Source of the DNA: Heterostelium album PN500
Taxonomy: Eukaryota > Evosea > Eumycetozoa > Acytosteliales > Acytosteliaceae
Direction of reading: 5' to 3'
Assembly (NCBI RefSeq): GCF_000004825.1
Contig: NW_008805073.1
Location: forward strand, 992,001-1,056,000
DNA: 64,000 nt
Part shown: positions 1 through 11,200 of the stretch, one piece after another
Position numbering within the stretch: position 1 is the stretch's first letter
Layout of the letters: each line of letters starts with the position of its first letter
The notes under the pieces: generated by a model
What the model was told of the DNA's origin: nothing
Seen by the model: only the letters and a program-made list of their open reading frames with translations
The model's database searches: none
Program-made: the position numbers and the translations under genes

Positions 1-393
1 GGTAACTCTAAACATGTCAGTAAGTAGAGCACTCATTGTGATATTAATGTTTAATAAAAGATATTTAAACATTGATTTTATATGTTTTGTTTGATATAGG
101 TGGATTGTGGGTTCCATATAAAAAATCAGGTAAATCAGTTAGAATCTTAGTAGGCTCCACTGTATTCACAATGTATGACGATGAATGGAAGATTGTCATT
201 GAGAACAATGTTACCTTTGACCTTGCTCATGATTGTATGAAGTTTTTCTTAACTGTCAATGGTAATGATGAATCTAATCTTAATTTCCAATTGTAAGTCT
301 CTATTGAATAAGATATGATATAAATAACATAAATATATATATATTAACACTTTATTCTTTTTATTATTTAGAGAACAAATCAAAGCCTTTTAA
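1..393 (+). CDS. 3' end of an unidentified protein-coding gene (partial)
   Basis: The gene enters from the left edge. Reading exons 1-19, 100-292 and 372-393 with introns 20-99 (GTAAGT...TAG) and 293-371 (GTAAGT...TAG) gives one open frame. It starts GNSKHV-S-GLWVPYKKSGKSV and ends NFQLEQIKAF before TAA at 391-393. The visible piece is about 78 residues. It is mixed hydrophobic and charged, with no membrane segment and no low-complexity run. I do not recognise the family. The splice sites fit dictyostelid introns and restore the frame at both junctions, so this is a real gene end rather than chance. The 5' part lies outside the window. Confidence 0.6.
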
Positions 394-853
394 AGAAAAA
401 ATAGACAAATTTAAATAATAAATAAAAAAATAGTATTATTCTATTAATAATAATTTATATATTATTGTTTCTTTTATATCTTTTAAATGAGATAGTTAAA
501 ATACACCTGTATCAATACAAACGAATAAATGTTTTAAAGTATTTGAATCCATTATAAGTGACTTTAATATTTAAAAATTCATATAAATAAAACAAAAGTG
601 CGAGCTCTTCAAGTGATCGATAACAAAATGAAATCATAGTTATATCAAGATAGGTGTTTAACATTTATTGATTCCTAAATATTGATTTCGCACATTTTTT
701 TATTATACTGATTGTTGTTCCCGCCCAAAATCTTTGATTGCAAACATTGGCGCCTTTTTTGAATTTAAATTTTATTTTTACAACTTCAGTGATTAAGCAC
801 ATTAAATTTAATATTAAATTGTAATATTTATTTAATTATATATATAATTAAAG
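394..853. other. Intergenic region, contains spc25 promoter
   Basis: This is AT-rich non-coding DNA between the partial gene and the Spc25 homologue. No ORF or RNA gene was seen. The proximal 140 bp holds two GC-rich E2F-like boxes, listed separately. Confidence 0.6.
718..757 (+). promoter_or_regulatory. Two E2F/DP-like sites upstream of spc25
   Basis: TTCCCGCCC (718-726) followed by AAAA, and TTGGCGCCTTT (about 748-757), stand out as GC islands in very AT-rich DNA, about 100-135 bp before the ATG at 854. Both match the E2F consensus core (TTTSSCGC and its reverse). E2F/DP factors are known to drive S- and M-phase genes, and Spc25 is a mitotic kinetochore gene, so the match makes functional sense. 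Binding itself is inferred. Confidence 0.5.
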
Positions 854-2028
854 ATGTCAGCTTTTAATAATAGTGGTATCAATTTCAATTCACAGATTAA
901 TATGAATAATAATCATATGAAACAATCTTATTATCATTCGACCATGGGAAATCAACAGCCATTCACTGCGTCTTTATTGAATAGTACAACAATAACCAAT
1001 AATAATAATAACAATACTTATGATAGTATGATGATGACATCTTCACAAATGACAAGATCACAAAGACCAACACAACAACAGCAACAGCAACAACAAACAT
1101 TAGATATACCAGAGTCATTCTTAGAGGAAGTGGTCAATCAGATGCGAAGAATCGAAGATAATGTCGATCAGTGGAAATCGGAGCATCTCGACACTCTTCG
1201 AAAGAATAAGATATCACACTTTACCAGTACAACTAAATTAAAAGAGAAGATCGATAATCTAAACAATGAAGAACTGTTCTTCAAACAAGCAGATGAACAT
1301 TCAAAACAAAGTATGTTTAATAATATATATATTTTTACATAATAATGAAATCAATTTTATTAACAATCTCTCTCTTTTCTTTGCAATTATTACTATTTCA
1401 AGTTATCGAAAGACAACGTGCAGATATACAATCATTTATAGATCAAATCAAAGAGTTGAAAGAACGTCAGGATAAACTACCACCAACAGTCCAACATCTC
1501 TCTGGATTGATACGCGACGAACAGAGAGAAGTACACGAGAAACAACAATCAACAAATCAAACAGAATCCGACAATACCAAACAACTTTATTTCATCAACA
1601 AGAATCTTGAATTTTTTAGAGAGTATTTAGCATTGGATATAAAAGTTTCACAAGGTAAAGATTAATCTTATTTAAATTTGATCATATTATAACTTAACTT
1701 ATAAACATCATTAACATAACTTTTAACTTTATATTGTATATATATTTATATAGATGGTGTAGAATTTAATTATAAATTAATAGATAGATTAAACCCGGAT
1801 CATTTGTTTTCAGTAAAGATAGATTGTGAATCGGATCGCTATAGATTGGTCAGATGCGAACCGAACCTTCCCAATATCAATACACTGGTAGACACACTGA
1901 ATGAAACAAGTCATTTATCAGGTTTTATAAAATCAGTTAGAAATTCTTTTGTACATTTTTGCAATTTAAGAAATAACAATAATAACAACAATAATATTAC
2001 AAAAGATACAAACATAATGGAATCATAA
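854..2028 (+). CDS. spc25: Kinetochore protein Spc25 homologue
   Basis: Three exons: 854-1310, 1403-1654 and 1754-2028. The introns are 1311-1402 (GTATGT...CAAG) and 1655-1753 (GTAAAG...TAG), both phase 1. The N-terminal ~75 residues are Asn/Gln-rich and disordered. Next comes a long charged coiled coil (about residues 85-230), and then a C-terminal globular part that reads FFREYLALDIKVSQ-DGVEFNYKL, then NPDHLFSVKID, CEPNLPNINTLVDTLNET and FIKSVRNSFVHF. That order matches the Spc25 C-terminal domain. Spc25 pairs with Spc24 in the Ndc80 complex and anchors it to the inner kinetochore. The Asn tail after residue 310 is a typical dictyostelid addition. Expression is probably cell-cycle controlled, given the upstream E2F-like boxes. 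Function is assigned from motif order by eye. Confidence 0.82.
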
Positions 2029-2413
2029 TCATAATCATAATCATTAAGAATAAATTAATTTTTATTGTAATTTGTATAATTATTAAAAAACAAAACAAAA
2101 AAAAAATCAAATATTTATTTATATTTTTAGATTGCTCATCTAAATAGAATGTATGTACTTTTGATGAATCATCTGATTATGACTCATAATCTTTGCAGAT
2201 CCGCACATGTTTTAGTAAAAGATAATTAAAAAAAAGTGATTCACCATCTTTAACCCGAATCACTTCCTTTTGAAACATTTAAATTTTGACTTTTTTTTTT
2301 TTTTTACTAATTTTTTTTTTTTTTTAATCGACCTCATCATTTTTGTTAAAAAATAACACGATTGTCATTTTTGTTTGTCTAATTGTTGTTCTTGTCATTC
2401 TTAACTTCAAAAG
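2029..2413. other. Intergenic: spc25 3' end, inverted repeat, next promoter
   Basis: An AATAAA lies about 20 bp after the spc25 stop. The rest is poly-A and poly-T tracts, plus a 9 bp inverted repeat: AAGTGATTC at 2234-2242 and GAATCACTT at 2257-2265, with a 14 nt spacer. The repeat sits about 150 bp before the next ATG. It could be a dyad operator or a 3'-end hairpin. No gene was seen. Confidence 0.5.
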
Positions 2414-3720
2414 ATGTCAACAAAGAATAAATTGATAACAATACAACATAATGTTATAGATAGAAAAACAAATAAAGTAATAGAATCAAATTCAAAAGAT
2501 GAAAAGAAACATTTAAAACAACAACAGCAGCAACAACAACAACAACAACAGCAGCAACAACAAGATAATAGTAATAGTAATAATAACAATAATAATAATA
2601 ATAATGGTGGAATTTTAAGTTATTTTAATAATATATATAGTAATGTAAATGATTGGTTGTATTTAAAGAATTTCAGTTTGTTTTCATCTATTTTACAGTG
2701 TGGTGTTATACCACGACATATCGGAGTGATTATGGATGGCAATAGAAGATTCGCACGAAAGCAACATATCGATACGTCTGAAGGTCACAAGCTAGGTTTC
2801 ACCAAGATGCTGGATCTGTGTCAGTGGGGATTGGCACTGGGTGTTCAGATCATCAGTGTCTATGCATTCTCCATAGAGAACTTCAAGCGACCACAACACG
2901 AAGTAAACTACCTAATGGAATTGGCCAACCAGAAATTCGGAGAGGTCATCTCTCGGTCACACAAACTTCAGAAACTCGGTGTCAGAATTCGTATTGTCGG
3001 TGACATCTCCCACATTCCCGAGAAAACACAAATCATCTTGGCAAAAGCTGTTAAAGCAACCGAATCAAATACAAAGTATGTTAAATAGTTTAGTTATATA
3101 GATTGAATGACTGATTAGCCAACTCTAACTTGTTGTTTATGTTATGTTTGTTTTTAAAACTTTAAAGGGCATTGTTAAATATATGTATGTCATATACTTC
3201 ACATGAAGAGATGTTACATTCGATGAGGACACTATCGAAGGGTGTGGAGGATAAGGTTATTAGGACAGAGGATATCGATCAGAATCTGTTTGAAAAGTGT
3301 TTATATATTGAAGAGGATCTAGATATTTTGGTTAGAACGTCTGGCGAGTATCGTCTGAGCGATTTCATGCTGTGGCAATCATGTTTTAGTAGCACCAATT
3401 TTCTGAATGTACTGTGGCCAGATTTCTCTTGTTTCCATTTCTTTTACATCATATTTCTATATCAATTCAATTATAAATTAGTTAAAGAAAGACAAAAGAA
3501 GAGAATATCATCAAATATCAATAATAATAATAATAATAATATTTGTAATAATACTAATAGCAATAGCAATAGCAATAACAATAACAATAACAATAATAAT
3601 AATCAACAACAATTACAAGATAGTTTAAATTCAACTGATAGAATAAGAGATTTCATTGAACTCATAAAAAAGAATGAAAAAGATTTGTTTGAAGAGTTAT
3701 CAATGAAAGAAGAACTATAA
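2414..3720 (+). CDS. DHDDS: cis-prenyltransferase, dehydrodolichyl diphosphate synthase-like
   Basis: Two exons, 2414-3075 and 3168-3720, with intron 3076-3167 (GTATGT...AAG, phase 2). The N-terminus carries a Gln run and then an Asn run (residues ~35-65). The catalytic core follows with the family signatures: IPRHIGVIMDGNRRFAR (~100-116, the Asp that binds the pyrophosphate), then SVYAFSIENFKRP, and RTSGEYRLSDFMLWQ near residue 300, the IPP-binding RxSGExRxS motif. The enzyme condenses isopentenyl diphosphate onto farnesyl diphosphate to make the dolichol precursor for N-glycosylation, at the ER. Eukaryotic enzymes of this group usually work with a Nogo-B receptor partner. After the core there is a second long Asn/Ser run and a charged tail. 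Core motifs appear complete; only the homopolymer ends are unusual. Confidence 0.9.
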
Positions 3721-3811
3721 GCGAAATAAATAAAATAAATAAAATACGATTATTTATAATTATAAATATATATAATAATGTATTTGTATTTTAGATTGTT
3801 TAGATTTAAAT

Positions 3812-4499
3812 TTATACATTCTCGAATTGATTGATCTTATGTTGACTTCTACCCAGAAGATCATTCATGAATACCCAATCTGTAAGTTTGTTCTCCTCTG
3901 TCTTTAAATAGATATATGGAATGATATAAGGAACTGGTTTACGAGTAAATAACAATACCTAATAGAATTGAATTATAATTAGTATAAACATGATAGTGAT
4001 TCTATTTGTAAATAAAACATACATTGATAAAATGATAACCTTTCTTATGTGGACATTCAGTTGATTCCGATATTAAAATTTCGATGACTTGATCAAAGTT
4101 GAATGTTGTCTTTACTTCTAATCTATTTATAACAAGTCCATCTTCTTTGACAATACCTGTGTTTTTAACCTATATATTTATTTTTAAAATAGTATTAAAG
4201 AATGATTTGGTTAATCACTATCTTTAAAAACCTAATAATAGATTCATAACAAACCATACTTCAAATGGAATACATTTTGCACCCTGATCTTTAATTCTCT
4301 TTATCTCTTTGTTCAACATCTCTTTCATCCAATTAAGTACTTTTGTTTCTTTTAGGTTGTCATTGGTAGTTGGATTCACTGATTCACCCAAGGTAACTGG
4401 ATCTTGTGGTTCTGCTGGTTGTGATTCTACTGCGGCTGTTACTACTCCTATTGCTGTAGGAGTAGATTGTTCTTTTTGTTGTTCGTCTGTTTGACTCAT
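3812..4499 (-). CDS. Unrecognised small protein, three exons
   Basis: On the minus strand, exons 4499-4260, 4169-4023 and 3958-3812 join in one frame. The first junction is GAA|GTATGG...TAG|GTT and the second is AAT|GTATGT...TAG|GTA, both phase 0. The product is about 177 residues. Residues 1-50 are Gln/Thr/Pro-rich and disordered. A basic helix follows (NWMKEMLNKEIKRIKDQ), then a compact alpha/beta-like part with CPHKKGYHF and RKPVPYIIPYIYLKTEENK, ending in NQFENV. There is no signal peptide or membrane helix. I do not recognise the family. It is transcribed convergently with the prenyltransferase gene, about 90 bp away, and divergently from giant gene A. Confidence 0.65.
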
Positions 4500-5226
4500 C
4501 TCTTATTTATCAATAATAATATCTTATTAGCTTATTCGTTTTTTAGAAAATTTAAATTAAAAAAAAGTTTTTCGTTTTTTTTTTTTTTGGCTTTTTCATA
4601 AGGGCCTCGTCTTTGTAATATCTAAAGATAATTTATTTTTATCATTTTTTATTTATTTTTATTTATTTTTTTGTTTTAAGTATCATTCATATAAATTAAA
4701 GTTTTGATAAATATTATTTTAAAATCGTATCAAATACCATTATTGCTAAAATATAACTAATTACTTTTGGGTTATAAAAATTAAGACCTTTCAAAAAAAA
4801 AAAAAAAGAAAGATATTAGTTTTTTTTCAAAAGTGAAAAATTCTTTGAAGAAAACTATCAACAACAGATAAAAGCCTATCAAAATGAAGTGCGAAAATCC
4901 AATATTTCGCAAATATTAGTCATTTTTTTTGCGATCGAACATCAAGATCAATAGGATCTTACTATGATCGTAACTCGTCAATAATTTATTGTTTTTTATT
5001 AATATTGATTTAATTTGAGGTTTTTTGATTTAGATTTAAATTAGTTATTATTTAAAAGGTCGCACTCACCGATTAAGAAACCATGGTCTACCATCAAACA
5101 ACAATACTAAACAAAACAAAACATTTCAAAGATTTAATAAATTCACATTTCATTCTCAAATAGATAAATATATAATATAATAAAACTTATAATTATATTT
5201 ATTTCTATTTAAAAAAAAAGAAAAGA
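4500..5226. other. Divergent intergenic region before giant gene A
   Basis: About 730 bp of AT-rich DNA with many poly-A and poly-T runs. TGCGAAA (4890s) and TTTCGCA (about 20 bp later) form a short inverted pair, with another TTTGCGATCG about 20 bp on. It presumably holds the promoters of the 3812-4499 gene and gene A. No ORF was seen. Confidence 0.45.
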
Positions 5227-8200
5227 ATGGAAAGAATTAAAAATAATTGTAAAATGAAAAGTCAAACATTCATTTTATTTTTAGTATCTATATTATTTTT
5301 ATTTGATATTAATTTAGTTTATGCTGCCCGTTTGTATTATGAATTTTGATTATAATAATAGTTGATTTGATCAAAGAAAGATCTTCTATCACACTCACAT
5401 TTTTATTAACACTTTTTTTTAATTTTATTTTTTTAAAAAAAAAAAATTGTATCAAATCAAATCAAATTTAGCGGCCATACCAATTATAAGTGAGGTCATA
5501 CCAAATGTAATAATAAATAGATTCCCATATATATCTATTGCCGGAACTCTGTTTGATCCAGCCACAGCAACAGTAACTCTAAATGGTCAGAGCTGTGAGA
5601 TTACAAGCATAACCAGTACAGCCATCGATTGCAATGCAAGTCCAAGTGACTATTACGGTGATGCCAGTGTCGCCGTACAGAGTAGAGGTTTTACCTCATC
5701 TCCATATGTAATCAAAATGACACGTATGTTCATAATGGTTTATAGGTTATAGATTTATCTTTATTTGTTATTAATTACTTTACTCCACTCTACTTTATAT
5801 TATATATATTATTTCATTTATGAAATTTCATAAGCAATGCCACCAACCTATGATAGTATCTATCCAAATTATATCGTAACTTCTGCATCTGTTCAGGTTA
5901 CTATCAGTGGTAGTCAATTCGAGATTGGACTAACTACAGCAACGATCGGTGGATTACCATGTAGCAGTCCAAGCGTTTTGAACAATGGACATACCATATG
6001 GTGTTATTCTCCAGCGATCAACACTCCCGGTATCCAACAAGTAGTTATCACCAATGGAAATGCCGATTCAGCTCAATCATCCAATGTTGTTACAATCTTT
6101 GCTCGTAAGTTTTTAATTAAAAGTTTATACCCACGAATAATCATTCATTCATTCATTCTTTCAATTATTAATATTATAGCACCAACAATTACCCGTGTAA
6201 ATCCAAGTACGGTAGTCAATCAATATGCTTTTTTTAGTATTACCGGAACAGGATTTGATGGATCAACCATAGTGAATGTCAATAATCAGGCTGCAACAAC
6301 CACTAAACTCAACAGTACATTCATCGAATGCAATGTACCTCCAACCAGTTACTTTGGTAATGCACCTCTACAAGTATTCACCAGAGATATCGGTTCAAAT
6401 ATTGCTACATTAGTAATGACACGTATGTCTAATAGCTATTCATAAAACAATATATAATTCATTGGCAAATAATATTTATTAATTATTAATTTTAAACTAT
6501 TAATATATAGCAATACCAGCTGTAATAACAAGTGTTTATCCAAGTAGTATCTATGTTGATACCACTCCCATAGTTACTATCTCTGGTTCCAACTTTGTTG
6601 GTGGTAGTGGATCTCAGATTACAGTCGGAAGTCTATCATGTAATGGTTACAATGTTATAAATTCAACTACAGTATTGTGTTATGCTCCCCTACGCAATGT
6701 TGTTGGAAGCCAACCAATCGTTATTAGAATTGGAAACGTCAATTCCAATCAATTTCCTTTAAATTATATTGCCAGTAAGTCTATTATTATCTTACATTAT
6801 TGTATTATTTTTAAAAGCTACATTTTATTAATATTATATTATTTTATCTATAGCTGCACCACCTCCACTCATTTTTTCGACTCTACCTGAACTGGTTTCA
6901 ACATCAAGCCCAATCATTACAATTTATGGACAATATTTTGCTTTGTCCTATACGGTTATGGTCAACAATCAACCTTGTCCACTCAGCCAATCCCCCACTA
7001 GTACAATGATCATTTGTGAAGCCACTCAGCTTCGTAATACCAATTTTAATAGTATCACTCAACTTCAAGTTAAAAGTAATGGACAATTCTCTAATGCAGT
7101 TCAAGTTAGATTTGTTAGTAAGTTCAATATTTTATAACATTTTGTATTATTTCGAACAAAGTAAAACTTTTACTAATTTACAATATATATTATTGTTCAA
7201 TTTTAGCCAATCCACCAAATGTTATAAGTATTTATCCAAGTGCTATCCAGGTAAATACATCGCCATATATTACTATCGTTGGTAATCAATTTGTTACGGG
7301 TCTTTCGCAAGTTACCATTGGTGGTAGACCATGTCCGACAGTATCCAATTCCGGACATACAATTACTTGTCAAGTTCCACCAAGTGCTGCTTCCAGCCTT
7401 CCTGTTTTGGTTATCAATGGTGCTTTATCTTCAACCGCTAATGCAAATACTATTTTGTATGTCTTGCCTGTCCTCCCAAATATACTTAATTTCAACCCTA
7501 CCACCATTCAATATAATACACCAACAACTATCAGTGTAAATGCAATTGGATTGACAGGTACCGGTCATAGATTATTCATTGGTGACACTCCATGTTTAAC
7601 TGGCAATGCCAATGTACTAATGATGAGTGCGACGTGTACTATTGTTTCCAACTATGGACAGTTGCCACTCAATATCAGAACATCCACAGGTGTAACCAAC
7701 ACTGTCATGGTCACGGTTAACTATCCTCAAATGCAACCAATAGTCAGCTCGGTCACTCCAAACGTTTACATAATGGGTGAAACCACTCAGGTTACACTCA
7801 CCGGTAACTTTTTTGTCAATCCAAGAGTTCGTGTCCTCCAAACTAGTATGGAATTCCCTCAGGTAACCTATGTCTCACCGAGCATCTTGACTTTCACAGT
7901 ACCACCTAATTTCTTTCAGAATGAAGGTAGTTATCAACTTATTGTCCAAACACCAACTTCTTCATCCAATGGTGCCTTTTTCAATGTTGGATCACCTCTT
8001 CCCAGTATATCTTCTATCAACCCACAATCCGCTCTCAACAACCAGTCTACACTGATCCAAATTTCAGGTGTTGGATTTGTAGATGGCTTTACCCGAGTAA
8101 CTATTAACAATGTTCAAGTACAAATGACTGTCGCTTCCAAGAATCTCATGTTTGGTTTTGTTAATCCACCGAATCCTGCAAGTCTGGGTGCCAACCAAGT

Positions 8201-11200
8201 GTTGGTGACCAACGGCCAAAGAACTGGATCACCTAGTCAAATCGTCTATAAACCATCGCAACCCAACATCACATCGTTAAGTCCATCGTCCAAGTTGGCA
8301 AGTGATACAACTAACATTGTTATCAATGGTTATGGTTTTGTAGCAGGTTTAATGACTGTTATGGTTGGCAATTCCCAAGTACAAAGTAACACAGTCTCAG
8401 GAACATCCATTGTATTCTCTGCCCGTCCAGAAAACTTTGTTGGAGCCAAACAAATTACTGTAATGCACGCTGGTCTAGTTTCAAATCCAATGCCATTGAC
8501 CTATACAGGCATTACACCTTCCATCGACTCGATATCATCCCAATCCGTCACCAACATACAATCTACGCAGGTAACAATAACCGGATCTAATTTCATGGTT
8601 GGATACATATCGGTTTTGATACAATTCGACTCTGGACCTGTCAATTGTACCATTTTAGATTCGACCAATACATCGATTATCTTTGACAGTCCAGAGGTTG
8701 CAGAGGCAGGTCAAAAGACTGTTCAAGTATTAAATGGTAACACTGTCAATACTGGTTCATTCTCGATTCTCTACCAATCACCAGGATTGTTCATTGATTC
8801 AATAGATCCACCTGCAATGATTAATACTCACTCCACTGTAATTACCATTCACGGTAGTGGTTTCGACGCCAGACTTTTGACAGTTGTCGATAACTTTAAT
8901 TTCCGATGTGCAATGCTTTCCAGCGATGTTCACTATACCTATATGGTTTGTAATCTTCAGCCACCACCCAATAATTTCGTTGGTACCGTAACAGTAACAC
9001 TCAAGAGTTTGACAGACAGTGCTCACTTCTTTCTCCTACACCTTTATGTCACCTCAGCCAGTTGTCAATTCAGTCTATCCAAACCCAGTAAACATTGATG
9101 GATCACTTCCAGTCACATTGACAGGTTCCAATTTCCAAAAAGGAGTATCAAGTGTAACTACTGGTGGTATTACAGCTAATATCATATGCGATCTTCACCA
9201 ACAGAAATCGTTTTCGATTCCACTCCTTTGCCATCAATTGGTGACTTCCCATGCCGAGTATACAATACTCGTGATAATCTATTTGCTCAAATCACTGTGA
9301 AATACATGCCACTCCCATCGATCACCAGTATCACTCCTACTTCTGCTTATGCTGGAAGTGGAACAGTCTTTACAATTGTTGGTCATGGTTTTGTTGCAGC
9401 ATATTCCATCATTGCTATTATGGCACCCGATCACATTGAATACTACATTGCCCACCAAGTTGATCCAGCAGGAGCCAATGGATTGGTACAAACCTATGTT
9501 ACACTTCCAAAATACTATAACTGCTGGAACAAAGTATATTGGCAATCCAACAACGGTCCACTTTCCACACAGAACCCACTACCCCGTTGAAATAACAGCA
9601 CAACCTATTCCAATCATATCATCTGTCGAATCCAAGTACAGTTGTCAATGTCCAATCTACACAGGTAACAATAACAGGATCTAGTTTCATGGTTGGATAC
9701 GTTTCTGTGTTGATACAATCCGCGTCTGGTCCTGTCAATTGTACAATTGTAGAATTGACCAGCACGAAAATTATCTTCAACAGTCCAGAGGTTGCAGAGG
9801 CAGGTCAAAAGACTGTCCAAGTTCTCAATGGTAACACTGCAAATTCTGGTTCATTCTCGATTCTCTACCAATCACCAGAATTGGTCGTTGATTCAATAGA
9901 TCCACCCGCAATGATTAATACTCATTCCACTGTAATTACCATTCACGGTAGTGGTTTCGACGCCAGAATATTGTCGGTCGTCGATAACTTTAATTTCAGA
10001 TGTGCAATGCTTTCCAGCGATGTTCACTATACCTATATGGTTTGTAATCTTCAGCCACCACCCAATAATTTCGTTGGTACCGTAACAGTAACACTCAAGA
10101 GTTTGACAGACAGTGTCACTTCTTTCTCCTACACCTTTATGTCACCTCAGCCAGTTGTCAATTCAGTCTATCCAAACCCAGTAAACATTGATGGATCACT
10201 TCCAGTCACATTGACAGGTTCCAATTTCCAAAAAGGAGTAACAACTGTGACAACCGGTGGTATTACAGCTAATATCATATCGATTTCACCAACAGAAATC
10301 GTTTTCGATTCCACTCCTTTGCCATCAATTGGTGACTTCCCATGCCGAGTATACAATACTCGTGATAATCTATTTGCTCAAATCACTGTGAAATACATGC
10401 CACTCCCATCGATCACCAGTATCAATCCAACTTCTGCTAATCTTGGAAGTGGAACAGTCTTTACAATTGTTGGTCATGGTTTTGTTGCAGCATATTCCAT
10501 CATTGCTATTATGGCACCCGATCACATTGAATACTACATTGCCCACCAAGTTGATCCAGCAGGAGCCAATGGATTGGTACAAACCTATGTTACACTACCA
10601 AATACTATCACTGCTGGAACAAAGTATATGGCAATCAACAACGGTCCACTTTCCACACAGAATCCACTACCCGTTGAAATAGTAGCACCTGTTCCAACCA
10701 TATCATCCGTCAATCCAAGTACAGTTGTCAATATCCAATCCACTTTAATTGTTATTACCGGTACAAATTTCGATCAAAGCACTACAGTTTCAATTATTTC
10801 ACAGGTTAAAGGTTCCGTTCCTTGTCCTGTGGACACCTATACTGCCACCACTATTTCATGTATTGCTCCGCAGTTGGAAGAGTTTGGATCTAAACAACTT
10901 GTTGTTGCCAATGAATATGGTAATGTCTATGGTACTATCAACTATGAATCACCACCCATTGTAATCGATAGAGTGTTACCATCGTCAATGCCGAACCAAA
11001 TCGCAACGACTATTACCATCAAAGGTAGTGGATTCGATACACGTATCACTAGCTTCCTCCCCGATCCAAATTTCAATTGCGTTGTTGTTGCTATTATGCG
11101 AGATCAGTATATCTGTACGGTTCAACCACCTCCCGACCAGTTGGAGGGTGACATTACAGTGACCATTATGAACCTCTATCCAGGAGATTCCGCCACCTTT

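Noticed and set aside
2407-2589. Minus-strand Leu/Cys homopolymer frame
   Set aside because: Antisense of the CAA/CAG run in the prenyltransferase gene.
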